From the NCBI GenBank assembly GCA_947487205.1, contig CANKVU010000009.1, forward strand, positions 62,001 through 126,000: DNA of 64,000 nucleotides, in the 5' to 3' direction. A program made the translations under genes and the position numbers. Origin of the DNA: an uncultured Paracoccaceae bacterium. Lineage in GTDB: Bacteria > Pseudomonadota > Alphaproteobacteria > Rhodobacterales > Rhodobacteraceae. Under the pieces are notes generated by a model that was not told the DNA's origin, searched no databases, and saw only the letters and a program-made list of their open reading frames with translations. Positions 27,907-36,677 of this stretch are shown piece by piece; position 1 is the stretch's first letter, and every line of letters starts with the position of its first letter.

Positions 27907-28522
27907 CGGCCCGGTCACGCTCGCCTTCGACACATCGGCCGCGCATTGCGCGGCCGCTTTGCTGTCGGGCGAGCGCACCTTGGGCGAGATGCGGGAGGAG
28001 ATGGCGCGCGGCCAGGCCGAACGCCTGATGCCGCTCCTGGCGGAGCTGTTGCAGGCGGCCGGGGCGGCGTGGGGGGACCTCGACCGGATCGGCGTGGGCA
28101 TCGGCCCGGGGAACTTCACCGGCATCCGGATCTCGGTCGCGGCGGCGCGGGGGCTCGCCATGGGCCGGGCGATCACGGCGATCGGCGTCACCAGCCTGGA
28201 GGCGCTGTCGCTCGATGCCGCCGGGCCGGCCGTCGCCGGCGTCGATGCCCGCGGCGGACAGATCTACCTGTCGACGGGCGGCGACCCGGTGCTGGCCGGC
28301 CTCGACGCCCTGCCGCCCCTGCCCGCCGGCGCGACCTGCATCGGGCACGAAGCCGGGGCGCTGGCACGGGCCTGCGGCGGCCGCACGGCGGAGCCCGCCT
28401 GGCCCCTGGCCGTGGCCATCGGGCGCATCGCCGCGCGCCGCGCGCCCGGCGGCCGTCCGGCGCCGCTCTATGTGCGGGCGCCCGACGCGGCCCCCGCCCG
28501 GCCGGCCCCCCCGGTGTCATGA
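27899..28522 (+). CDS. tsaB: tRNA threonylcarbamoyladenosine biosynthesis protein TsaB
   Basis: 207 residues. TsaB pairs with TsaD and TsaE to make t6A37 in ANN-decoding tRNAs. Signature pieces: LAFDTSAAHCAAALL, GQAERLMPLLAELLQAAG, IGVGIGPGNFTGIRISVAAARGLAMG. The start is TTG overlapping the nfu stop. The stop overlaps the rimI ATG. The tsaB-rimI pair is widely conserved. Confidence 0.9.
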   Translation: MPDGPVTLAFDTSAAHCAAALLSGERTLGEMREEMARGQAERLMPLLAELLQAAGAAWGDLDRIGVGIGPGNFTGIRISVAAARGLAMGRAITAIGVTSLEALSLDAAGPAVAGVDARGGQIYLSTGGDPVLAGLDALPPLPAGATCIGHEAGALARACGGRTAEPAWPLAVAIGRIAARRAPGGRPAPLYVRAPDAAPARPAPPVS

Positions 28523-28926
28523 CCGATGCCGAGCGGGCCGCGATCCACAGGGCGGCGATGCACCTTCCCCGCGCCTGGACCGCCGCCGAATTCGCCGGCC
28601 TGCGTCGCATGCCCGGCCTGATCGAGATCCCCGGGCAGCGGGGCTTCGCCATCGGCCGCCACGCCGCGGGCGAAGCGGAGCTTCTGACCATCGCCGTCCT
28701 TCCGGTCGCGCGGCGCCGCGGCCTGGGCGCGGGCCTGCTCGCCGCCTTCCACGAGGCGGCGCGCGAGGGTGGCGCGCGGACGGCCTTCCTCGAGGTGGCG
28801 CGGACGAACGCGGCCGCGCGCGCGCTCTATGACCGGGCCGGCTACGCCGAGATCGGGTGCCGCCGCGGCTATTACGACGAGGTCCGTCCCGCCATCGACG
28901 CGATCGTGATGTCGCGCGCCCTCTGA
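28519..28926 (+). CDS. rimI: ribosomal-protein-alanine N-acetyltransferase-like GNAT protein
   Basis: 135 residues, GNAT fold. The acetyl-CoA loop is VLPVARRRGLGAGLLAAF, with VARTNAAARALYDRAGYAEIGCRRGYY downstream, as in RimI, which acetylates the N-terminus of ribosomal protein S18. The ATG overlaps the tsaB stop (ATGA). Assignment to RimI rests mainly on the tsaB-rimI neighbourhood. Confidence 0.85.
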   Translation: MTDAERAAIHRAAMHLPRAWTAAEFAGLRRMPGLIEIPGQRGFAIGRHAAGEAELLTIAVLPVARRRGLGAGLLAAFHEAAREGGARTAFLEVARTNAAARALYDRAGYAEIGCRRGYYDEVRPAIDAIVMSRAL

Positions 28927-29080
28927 CCGGGCGCCGGCGGTCCCGGCTGCGTGAGCGGGCGGGATTTCCGCCGCCCCGCCCTTGACCGGCCCCGGCGCCT
29001 TCGGCCTTATCTGCCCATCGCGACGGGCGCCCCGGGACCGGGTGGAGCTCGCCCTGACATTCGAGGGAGACACCCACCTG

Positions 29081-30082
29081 ATGAACATCCTTGGCAGAAT
29101 GATGCCGGCCCTCGCGCTCGCCGCGCTCCCGGCCGGTGCCGCGCTCGCCGAGCCCGGCCTGATCATCGATCTCGGCGGCAAGTTCGACAAATCCTTCAAC
29201 GAGAGCGCCTATACCGGCGCCCAGCGCTGGGTGGAGGAGACCGGCGGCGACTACATGGAGACCGAGCTCGCCTCGGAGGCGCAGCGCGAGCAAACCATGC
29301 GCCGCCTGGCCGAGCGCGGCGCGAACCCGGTGGTCGTGCTTGGCTTCGCCAATGCCTCGACGCTCGAGGCGGTGGCGCCCGATTACCCCGAGACGACCTT
29401 CGTGATCGTCGATTCGGTGGTCGAGCACCCGAACGTGCAATCGATCATGTTCTCCGAGCACGAGGGCTCCTACCTCGTGGGCATGATGGCGGCGATGGCC
29501 TCGGACTCGAACACCGTGTCGTTCGTCGGGGGGATGGACGTGCCGCTGATCCGCAAGTTCGCCTGCGGCTATGCCCAAGGCGCCAAGGCCACCGACGAGG
29601 AGGTGGAGGTCCTCGTCAACATGACGGGCACCACGCCCGCGGCCTGGAACGACCCGGTGAAGGGCGGCGAGCTGACCCGCAGCCAGATCGGCCAGGGCTC
29701 CGACGTGGTGTTCGCGGCCGCGGGGGGAACGGGCGTTGGCGTCCTGCAGGCCGCCGCGGACGAGGGAATCCTGGCGATCGGCGTCGATTCCAACCAGAAT
29801 TACCTGCATCCGGGCACGATGCTGACCTCGATGGTCAAGCGGGTCGACAACGCCGTCTACGACGCCTTCGAGGCGGCCGAGGCCGGCAACCTGCAGACCG
29901 GCGTGCAGGTGAAGGACCTGGAGAACCAGGGCGTCGGCTATGCCATGGACCAGTTCAACGCCGACCTGGTGAGCGACGAGATGACCGAGGCGGTGGAGAC
30001 CGCGAAGGATCGGATCATCGCCGGGGAGATCGAGGTCCACGATTACACCGAGGACGATAGCTGCCCCGCCATCGAGTTCTGA
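29081..30082 (+). CDS. BMP-family ABC transporter substrate-binding protein (nucleoside-type)
   Basis: 333 residues. A signal peptide at 1-23 (cleavage about ALA/EPGL) precedes the Bmp/Med fold: LIIDLGGKFDKSFNESAYTGAQRW, SEHEGSYLVGMMAAMAS, FVGGMDVPLIRKFACGYAQGAK, GVDSNQNYLHPGTMLTSMVKRVD. BMP proteins bind nucleosides, and the downstream purine nucleoside phosphorylase supports that ligand. First gene of the importer operon; a short GC palindrome (30089-30102) separates it from the ATPase gene and could limit read-through. Confidence 0.92.
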   Translation: MNILGRMMPALALAALPAGAALAEPGLIIDLGGKFDKSFNESAYTGAQRWVEETGGDYMETELASEAQREQTMRRLAERGANPVVVLGFANASTLEAVAPDYPETTFVIVDSVVEHPNVQSIMFSEHEGSYLVGMMAAMASDSNTVSFVGGMDVPLIRKFACGYAQGAKATDEEVEVLVNMTGTTPAAWNDPVKGGELTRSQIGQGSDVVFAAAGGTGVGVLQAAADEGILAIGVDSNQNYLHPGTMLTSMVKRVDNAVYDAFEAAEAGNLQTGVQVKDLENQGVGYAMDQFNADLVSDEMTEAVETAKDRIIAGEIEVHDYTEDDSCPAIEF

Positions 30083-30125
30083 TCCCGCGCCCGCGCGCGG
30101 GCCACCACGCATAGCGGAGGGGCGC

Positions 30126-31712
30126 ATGTCGGCACCCGCCATCGAGCTGAGGGGGATCTCGAAATCGTTCGGGCCCGTCCGGGCGAACAGAGACATCTCG
30201 ATCACCGTGAGACCGGGGACGATCCACGGCATCATCGGCGAGAACGGGGCGGGCAAGTCGACGCTGATGTCGATCCTCTACGGCTTCTACACCGCCGACG
30301 CGGGAGAGATCCGCATCCACGGCAACCGGGCCGAGATCCCCGACAGCCAGGCGGCGATCCGGGCCGGGATCGGCATGGTCTTCCAGCACTTCAAGCTGGT
30401 CCAGAACTTCACCGTGCTGGAGAACATCGTGCTGGGCGCCGAGGGGGGGCGGTTCCTGTCCACCTCCCTCGAAAAGGCGCGCCGGCTCCTGAAGCGGTTG
30501 TCGGACGAATACGAACTGCACGTGAACCCCGACGCGCGGATCGAGGATCTGGGCGTCGGCATGCAGCAGCGGGTCGAGATCCTGAAGGCGCTCTATCGCC
30601 AGGCCGACATCCTGATCCTCGACGAACCGACAGGCGTGCTGACCCCCAGCGAGGCCGATCACCTGTTCCGGATCCTCCAGGGATTGAAGCGCGAGGGCAA
30701 GACCGTCATCCTGATCACCCACAAGCTGCGCGAGATCATGGATGTCACCGACACGGTGTCGGTCATGCGACGGGGCGAGATGACGGCGACGGTGGACACG
30801 GCCTCCACCAGCGCGCCCGAACTGGCCGAGCTGATGGTCGGCCGCAAGGTGCTCCTGCGGGTCGACAAGGCACCGGCCAGGCCCGGGGACAAGGTGCTCG
30901 AGGTCGACGACCTGCGGGTGGTGGACGGGGCCGGGGTGGAACGCCTGCGCGGCGTGTCGCTGTCGGTCCGGCGCGGCGAGATCCTGGGGCTGGCGGGCGT
31001 CGCCGGGAACGGCCAGTCGGACCTGCTGGAGGTGCTGGGCGGCATGCGCGCAGGCACCGGCCGCGTCACGGTGAACGGCACCGCCCTGGCGCTGTCGGGG
31101 TCGGGCTCGGATGCCCGGACCCGGCGGCGGCGGGGGATCGGCCACGTCCCCGAGGACCGCCAGCGGGAGGGGCTGGTCATGGATTTCCACGCCTGGGAGA
31201 ACGTGGGCTTCGGCTATCACAACGATCGCCGCTATGCGCGCGGCCTCCTGATGGACAACGCCGCGCTGCGCGCCGATGCCGCCGCCAAGATCGCCAAGTT
31301 CGACATCCGCCCGGCCGATCCGTGGCAGACCGCCCGGAACTTCTCGGGCGGCAACCAGCAGAAGATCGTCATCGCCCGCGAGCTGGAACGGGAGCCGGAT
31401 CTGCTGCTGGTGGGCCAGCCGACCCGCGGCGTCGATATCGGCGCCATCGAGTTCATCCACGAGCAGATCGTGGCGCTGCGCGACCAGGGCAAGGCGATCC
31501 TGCTCGTCTCGGTCGAACTGGACGAGATCATGGCGCTGTCGGACCGCATCGCGGTGATGTTCGACGGCCGCATCATGGGCGAGCGCCTGCCCGCGGAGAC
31601 CGACGAGCGCGAACTGGGCCTGCTGATGGCCGGGATCGCCGATACCGGCCGCGACCATCCGGTCGGGGAGGTCGAGGCGAACCTGGCCGGAACCGCGGGG
31701 AAGCGGGAGTGA
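30126..31712 (+). CDS. nucleoside ABC transporter ATP-binding protein, two ABC domains
   Basis: 528 residues. The first ABC domain has Walker A GENGAGKST (38-46) and the family-type signature LGVGMQQRVEIL. The second has the degenerate Walker A usual in this transporter class (GVAGNGQSDLL) and signature FSGGNQQK. VFQHFKLVQNFTVLENI and GHVPEDRQREGL are typical of BMP/simple-sugar importers. It powers uptake with the two permeases downstream. GGAGGGG precedes the ATG. The stop overlaps the GTG start of a small membrane protein. Confidence 0.93.
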   Translation: MSAPAIELRGISKSFGPVRANRDISITVRPGTIHGIIGENGAGKSTLMSILYGFYTADAGEIRIHGNRAEIPDSQAAIRAGIGMVFQHFKLVQNFTVLENIVLGAEGGRFLSTSLEKARRLLKRLSDEYELHVNPDARIEDLGVGMQQRVEILKALYRQADILILDEPTGVLTPSEADHLFRILQGLKREGKTVILITHKLREIMDVTDTVSVMRRGEMTATVDTASTSAPELAELMVGRKVLLRVDKAPARPGDKVLEVDDLRVVDGAGVERLRGVSLSVRRGEILGLAGVAGNGQSDLLEVLGGMRAGTGRVTVNGTALALSGSGSDARTRRRRGIGHVPEDRQREGLVMDFHAWENVGFGYHNDRRYARGLLMDNAALRADAAAKIAKFDIRPADPWQTARNFSGGNQQKIVIARELEREPDLLLVGQPTRGVDIGAIEFIHEQIVALRDQGKAILLVSVELDEIMALSDRIAVMFDGRIMGERLPAETDERELGLLMAGIADTGRDHPVGEVEANLAGTAGKRE

Positions 31713-32002
31713 GCGACGCACAAGACAGCTTCGAACGCAGAATCGCGGATCTCGAGACGCGAATGACGCATGTCGAGGATGCGATCCGCCACTTGGACCG
31801 CAGGACGCGGACGACATACGAGTTTCGGCCGACCGGTCCCCGCCCCGCACAGAAGAAAGCCGAAGAGACGTGGGAGCGGCGCATCGACCGGTTGACGGAA
31901 TTGACCGGCCTGCCCACCGATCCGCTCCTGATGCTGTTCTCCGTCTTACTGGGAATCGCCATCGGGCTGGTGGCATTCGCGATTCTCGCCCTGCTCCCGT
32001 GA
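31709..32002 (+). CDS. small coiled-coil/membrane protein inside the nucleoside importer operon
   Basis: 97 residues from a GTG that overlaps the ATPase stop (GTGA). Residues 1-35 are a charged, heptad-like helix (FERRIADLETRMTHVEDAIRHLDRRTRTTYEF). The middle is hydrophilic (QKKAEETWERRIDRLTELTG), and one membrane segment lies near 73-96 (LLMLFSVLLGIAIGLVAFAILALLP). No family recognised. Its codon choice is less extreme in G+C than its neighbours. Its place between the ATPase and the first permease suggests an accessory of the importer, which is inference. Confidence 0.7.
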   Translation: MSDAQDSFERRIADLETRMTHVEDAIRHLDRRTRTTYEFRPTGPRPAQKKAEETWERRIDRLTELTGLPTDPLLMLFSVLLGIAIGLVAFAILALLP

Positions 32003-32036
32003 CCACACCGCCCCCGAACCCCGGAGATTGAGCCCC

Positions 32037-33143
32037 GTGCAGAAACTCCCCCGCTGGGCCGACATCGTCCTGATCCCGGCGATCAACCTGGTCCTGGCGC
32101 TCGTCGTCTCGGGCATCGTCGTGACCTTCATCGGGCAGGACCCGTTCGCGGCGCTGCGGATCATGGTCAACGGGGCGGTGGGCTCGACATACGGCTGGGG
32201 CTATACGCTCTATTACGCGACGAACTTCGTGTTCACCGGGCTCGCCGTCGCGGTCGCCTTCCATGCCAAGCTGTTCAACATCGGCGGCGAGGGGCAGGCG
32301 CAGCTCGGCTCGCTCGGGGTGGCGCTGGTCTGCCTTGCCCTGCCCTGGCCGCATTGGAGCCTCGCGCTGCTTGCCGCGATCCTGGGCGGCGCCGTCTTCG
32401 GCGCCGCCTGGGCGGCGATCCCGGCCTACCTGCAGGCCAAGCGCGGCAGCCACATCGTGATCACGACGATCATGTTCAACTTCATCGCCTCGGCGCTCCT
32501 GGTCTATCTGCTGGTCGACACGCTCAAGGCGCCCGGCATGGCGCCCGAGACGGCGCGCTTCCCCGAGGGCGCGCACCTGCCCACGGCCGGCGACATCCTG
32601 GCGCTGGTCGGCATCCCGTTCTCGCGCACGCCGCTCAACGTGTCCTTCGTCGTGGGGCTGATCGCGTGCTGGCTGGTCTGGCTCTTGCTGTGGCGGACGC
32701 GGCTCGGCTACGAGATCCGGGCCTTCGGGCAATCCGAGCCGGCCGCGCGCTATGCCGGCATCTCTCCGGTTCGGATCACCATGCTCGCCATGGTGATCTC
32801 GGGCGCGCTGGCCGGGCTGATGGCCGTCAACGCCGTGATGGGGGAGCAGGAGCGGCTTTTGCAGGACAATGTCCTCGGGGCGGGGTTCGTCGGCATCGCC
32901 GTGGCGCTGATGGGGCGGTCGCATCCCGTGGGCGTGCTGATCGCCGCGATCCTGTTCGGGGCGCTCTACCAGGGGGGGGCCGAGCTCGAATTCGAGACCT
33001 CGGTGCCGCGCGAGATGGTGGTGGTGATCCAGGCGCTCGTGATCCTGTTCACCGGCGCGCTCGACGGCATGGTGCGGTCGCCGCTGGAGCGTGCCTTCCT
33101 GCGCTACAACCGCAAGCCCGTGTCGCACGCCCCCGCGGAGTGA
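32037..33143 (+). CDS. nucleoside ABC transporter permease (first)
   Basis: 368 residues with about 8-10 membrane helices; BPD_transp_2 family. Segments FNIGGEGQAQLGSLGVAL, GAAWAAIPAYLQAKRGSHIVITTIMFNFIAS and RAFGQSEPAARYAGISP are typical of BMP-system permeases. GTG at 32037 was chosen because GGAG lies about 10 bases upstream; a TTG nine bases earlier is too close to that site. It pairs with the next gene to form the channel. Confidence 0.92.
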   Translation: MQKLPRWADIVLIPAINLVLALVVSGIVVTFIGQDPFAALRIMVNGAVGSTYGWGYTLYYATNFVFTGLAVAVAFHAKLFNIGGEGQAQLGSLGVALVCLALPWPHWSLALLAAILGGAVFGAAWAAIPAYLQAKRGSHIVITTIMFNFIASALLVYLLVDTLKAPGMAPETARFPEGAHLPTAGDILALVGIPFSRTPLNVSFVVGLIACWLVWLLLWRTRLGYEIRAFGQSEPAARYAGISPVRITMLAMVISGALAGLMAVNAVMGEQERLLQDNVLGAGFVGIAVALMGRSHPVGVLIAAILFGALYQGGAELEFETSVPREMVVVIQALVILFTGALDGMVRSPLERAFLRYNRKPVSHAPAE

Positions 33144-33147
33144 GCCG

Positions 33148-34113
33148 ATGATCTTCCCCGACGCGATCCAGATCGCCGATTCCACCATTCGCCTCGCGAC
33201 GCCGCTGCTGCTGGCCTGCCTGGCCGGCCTCTTCTCGGAGCGCTCGGGCGTGTTCGACATCGGGCTCGAGGGCAAGATGCTGGTCGCGGCGTTCTTCTCG
33301 GCCGCCGTCGCCGCGGTGACCGGGTCGGTCTGGCTGGGCCTCGGCGCGGGCGTCGCCGCCGCGATGGCCTTCGCGCTGATCCACGCGGTCGCCTCCATCA
33401 CCTTCAGGGGCGATCAGCTGATTTCGGGGGTGGCGATCAATTTCCTGGCCGCCGGCATGACCGTCCTCATCGCGCAGGACTGGTTCGAGCAGGGCTCGCG
33501 CACCCCCGCCCTGACCGGCGCGGCGCGCTTCGCGCCCATCCGGCTTCCCGGCGCGGATGCGCTGTCGGAGGTGCCCCTGATCGGGCCCTTCTATGCCGAT
33601 GTCCTGTCGGGGCACACGATCCTCGTCTATGCGGGGCTGCTGGCCGTTCCGGCGACATGGTACATCCTGTTCCGGACCCGCTTCGGCCTGCGCCTCCGCG
33701 CGGTCGGAGAAAACCCCGCCGCGGTGGATACCGCCGGCATCTCGGTCGCGCGGCTGCGGTTCTCGGCGGTGCTGATCTGCGGGCTCCTCTGCGGGCTGGC
33801 GGGGGCCTATCTCGCCACCGGCCTCGCGGCGGGCTTCACCAAGGACATGACCGCGGGGCGCGGGTTCATCGCGCTGGCGGCGCTCATCTTCGCCAAGTGG
33901 CGGCCCTGGTACGCGCTCGGCTCGTGCCTGCTCTTCGGGTTTCTGCAGGCGGTGTCGAACCGCTATTCCACGATCGACCTGGGGCTGTTCGAGATCCCGA
34001 ACGCCTTCGTCCTGGCGCTGCCCTATATCCTGACCGTGGTCATCCTGGCGGGTTTCGTCGGGCGGGCCGTGCCGCCGCGCGCGGGCGGCGAACCCTATGT
34101 GAAGGAACGCTGA
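33148..34113 (+). CDS. nucleoside ABC transporter permease (second)
   Basis: 321 residues, BPD_transp_2 family. It has LFSERSGVFDIGLEGKMLVAAFFSA, FRGDQLISGVAINFLAAGMT, RAVGENPAAVDTAGISVARLRF and TAGRGFIALAALIFAKWRP, the usual marks of the second permease. It starts 5 bases after the first permease gene. The purine nucleoside phosphorylase gene starts 4 bases after its stop. Confidence 0.92.
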   Translation: MIFPDAIQIADSTIRLATPLLLACLAGLFSERSGVFDIGLEGKMLVAAFFSAAVAAVTGSVWLGLGAGVAAAMAFALIHAVASITFRGDQLISGVAINFLAAGMTVLIAQDWFEQGSRTPALTGAARFAPIRLPGADALSEVPLIGPFYADVLSGHTILVYAGLLAVPATWYILFRTRFGLRLRAVGENPAAVDTAGISVARLRFSAVLICGLLCGLAGAYLATGLAAGFTKDMTAGRGFIALAALIFAKWRPWYALGSCLLFGFLQAVSNRYSTIDLGLFEIPNAFVLALPYILTVVILAGFVGRAVPPRAGGEPYVKER

Positions 34114-34117
34114 GCCG

Positions 34118-34921
34118 ATGGACCGCACCGCTTCGGACCTCGTCCGCTTCGTCCAGGACCGCGCCGGGGGCGATCCGGTCCGCGTCGGGCTGATCCTCGG
34201 CTCGGGGCTCGGACACCTGGCGGAGGCCGTGGACGGCATCCCGATCGGCTACGAGCAGCTGCCGGGATTTCCGCAGGCCGGCGTCTCGGGGCATTCCCCG
34301 CGCCTGACGGTGGGGCAGATCGGCGGGGTGCGGGTGGCGGTCCTGGGCGGGCGGGCGCATTACTACGAACGGGGCGACGCCGCGGCCATGCGCCTGCCGC
34401 TGGAGGTGGTGAAGGGCCTCGGGGCGGAGAGCCTGATCGTGACCAACGCGGCCGGCTCCCTCGACCCCGCCATGCCGACCGGGTCGGTCATGGCGATCCG
34501 CGACCACATCAACTTCTCGGGGATGAACCCGCTGATCGGCGAACCCTCGGAGGCCCGCTTCGTGCCGATGACCGACGCCTACGACGCCGGGCTGCGCGCG
34601 GCGCTGCTGACCGCCGCGCAGAGCACGGGGACGCCCTGCCACGAAGGCGTCTATGCCTGGTATTCGGGCCCGTCCTTCGAGACCCCGGCCGAGATCCGGG
34701 CGATCCGGACGCTGGGCGCCGACGCGGTGGGCATGTCGACCGTGCCCGAGATCATCCTGGCGCGGTTCCTGGGGCTCCGCGCCGCGGCGCTGTCGGCCAT
34801 CACCAACATGGCGGCGGGGCTGTCGGACGAATCGCTCGGTCACGAGCATACCAAGCGGATGGCCCCGCTGGGCGCCGCCAAGATCGAGACCATCCTGCGC
34901 GCCGCGCTGCCGGGGATCTGA
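34118..34921 (+). CDS. purine nucleoside phosphorylase (PNP, type I trimeric)
   Basis: 267 residues. Splits purine nucleosides with phosphate into base and (deoxy)ribose-1-phosphate. Family signatures: LILGSGLGHLAEAVDG, GGRAHYYERGDAAAMRLPLEV, LIVTNAAGSLDPAM, YAWYSGPSFETPAEIRAIRTLGADAVGMSTVPE and ITNMAAGLS. Translationally linked to the importer operon, so imported nucleosides are probably degraded at once. Confidence 0.94.
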   Translation: MDRTASDLVRFVQDRAGGDPVRVGLILGSGLGHLAEAVDGIPIGYEQLPGFPQAGVSGHSPRLTVGQIGGVRVAVLGGRAHYYERGDAAAMRLPLEVVKGLGAESLIVTNAAGSLDPAMPTGSVMAIRDHINFSGMNPLIGEPSEARFVPMTDAYDAGLRAALLTAAQSTGTPCHEGVYAWYSGPSFETPAEIRAIRTLGADAVGMSTVPEIILARFLGLRAAALSAITNMAAGLSDESLGHEHTKRMAPLGAAKIETILRAALPGI

Positions 34922-35016
34922 GATCGCGGCGGGTTTTCCATCCACGGGCGTTGCCGGGCGACCGACCCGCCCTGCATACTGAGACCGACCGCTGGACCGA
35001 CGGGGACAAACACACC

Positions 35017-35928
35017 GTGCAGATCTACCTTCCGATCGCCGAAGTCTCGGTCAACGCGTTCCTCCTGCTGGGGCTCGGCGGATTGGTCGGCATCCTGTCG
35101 GGCATGTTCGGCGTGGGCGGCGGGTTCCTGATCACGCCGCTTTTGTTCTTCGTCGGCATTCCGCCGGCCGTGGCGGTGGCGACCTCGGCGAACCAGATCG
35201 TCGCCTCGTCGATCTCGGCGGTGCTGGCCCATCTGCGGCGCCGGACGGTGGATATCCGCATGGGGATCGTCCTGCTGGCCGGCGGGCTCGTCGGCGCGGC
35301 GATCGGGGTCTGGGTGTTCAACATCCTGCGCGAGATGGGGCAGGTCGATCTGCTGGTCCGCTTGAGCTACGTGCTGTTTCTCGGCGTCATCGGGGGGCTG
35401 ATGTTCGTCGAGAGCGTGAACGCGCTTCTCAATTCGCGGTCGGGCAAGGTGCCGAAGCGGCGGCGGCACAACTGGATCCACGCCCTGCCGATGAAGATGA
35501 AGTTCCGCACCTCGGGGCTCTACATCTCGGTGATCCCGCCGGTGCTGGTGGGCGTTTTCGTGGGCGTGCTCGCGGCGGTCATGGGCGTGGGCGGCGGCTT
35601 CGTCATGGTGCCGGCGATGATCTATCTCCTCGGCATGCCGACCAAGGTGGTCGTGGGCACGTCGCTTCTGCAGATCATCTTCGTCACCGCCTTCACCACC
35701 CTTCTGCACGCGACGACGAACTATACCGTGGATCTGCTGCTCGCGGTCCTGCTGATCGTCGGCGGCGTCATCGGCGCCCAGATCGGCACCCGGATGGGGG
35801 GCGTGCTGCGGGCCGAGCAGCTGCGCGTCCTGCTGGCCGCCCTGGTCCTGCTGGTCTGCGGCAAGCTCGCCCTCGACCTGCTGCTGCGCCCCTCCGAACT
35901 CTTCTCCGTCGCGGGCGCCGGGCAATGA
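35017..35928 (+). CDS. TauE/SafE-family sulfite/anion exporter
   Basis: 303 residues with about eight membrane helices in two repeats, each with the G-x-G-G-G-F motif (GVGGGFLITPLLFFVGIPPAVAVATS and GVGGGFVMVPAMIYLLGMPTKVVVGTS). It belongs to the TSUP superfamily, whose members export sulfite or organosulfur anions. The GTG start has GGGGA about 10 bases upstream. The stop overlaps the ATG of the TIGR02186 gene, which commonly accompanies this exporter type, so the two probably work together. Confidence 0.88.
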   Translation: MQIYLPIAEVSVNAFLLLGLGGLVGILSGMFGVGGGFLITPLLFFVGIPPAVAVATSANQIVASSISAVLAHLRRRTVDIRMGIVLLAGGLVGAAIGVWVFNILREMGQVDLLVRLSYVLFLGVIGGLMFVESVNALLNSRSGKVPKRRRHNWIHALPMKMKFRTSGLYISVIPPVLVGVFVGVLAAVMGVGGGFVMVPAMIYLLGMPTKVVVGTSLLQIIFVTAFTTLLHATTNYTVDLLLAVLLIVGGVIGAQIGTRMGGVLRAEQLRVLLAALVLLVCGKLALDLLLRPSELFSVAGAGQ

Positions 35929-36677
35929 GACGGGCCGCGCTCGTCCTGATCCTGCTGCTCGGCCCGCTGCCCGCGATGGCCGAAGAGCTCGTCACCGGGC
36001 TCAGCCGCAACCGCGTGTCGATCTCGGCCAATTTCGAGGGCTCCGAGATCCTGATCTTCGGCGCGGTGAAGCGCGAGAGCCCGATCGAACCCGGCCCCAC
36101 CGGCATCATCGTCACCGTGGAGGGGCCGAAGGTTCCGCTGACCATCCGGCGCAAGGACCGGGTGGGCCCGATCTGGATCAACGACGCCGCGATGGAGGTG
36201 GACGCCGCGCCGAGCTTCTACGCCGTCAACACGTCGGGGCCGTTCGACGAGATCCTCAACCACGTCGACGACCTTCGTCAGGCCATCACGGTGCATCGGG
36301 CGATCCGCGCGGTGGGCGTGGTCGAGACGGTCCCCGATCCGAGCGCCTTCACCGAGGCGCTGGTGCGGATCCGCGGCCGCGCAGACCTCTACCAGACCAA
36401 TATCGGCGCCGTCACCGTGCGGGAGGACACTCTGTTCGACACCTCGGTCAGCCTGCCGGCGAACCTGGTGGAGGGGATCTACACCGCCCGCATCTTCCTC
36501 ACCCGCGAGGGGACGGTGATCTCCTCCGCGTCCTCGGCGATCAACGTGCAGAAGGTCGGGCTGGAACGGTTCCTCTACAACCTCGCGCACGAGGACCCGC
36601 TGGTCTACGGGGTGATGTCGCTCGCCATCGCCATCGCCGCCGGGTGGGGGGCCTCGGCCGTCTTCCGCTACTTCTGA
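35925..36677 (+). CDS. TIGR02186-family exported membrane-anchored protein
   Basis: 250 residues, signal peptide 1-20 (LLGPLPAMAEE), a large periplasmic domain and one C-terminal membrane segment (VMSLAIAIAAGWGASAVFRYF). ELVTGLSRNRVSISANFEGSEILIFGAVK matches the conserved start of this uncharacterised alphaproteobacterial family. Coupled to the TauE-like exporter by an ATGA overlap. The last 10 bases overlap the convergent helicase gene. Function unknown. Confidence 0.85.
   Translation: MRRAALVLILLLGPLPAMAEELVTGLSRNRVSISANFEGSEILIFGAVKRESPIEPGPTGIIVTVEGPKVPLTIRRKDRVGPIWINDAAMEVDAAPSFYAVNTSGPFDEILNHVDDLRQAITVHRAIRAVGVVETVPDPSAFTEALVRIRGRADLYQTNIGAVTVREDTLFDTSVSLPANLVEGIYTARIFLTREGTVISSASSAINVQKVGLERFLYNLAHEDPLVYGVMSLAIAIAAGWGASAVFRYF

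Noticed and set aside
30089-30102. GCCCGCGCGCGGGC palindrome between the BMP gene and the ATPase gene as a terminator
   Set aside because: Only a 5-bp stem with a 4-base loop and no T-run; at most a weak attenuator, so not listed as a feature.
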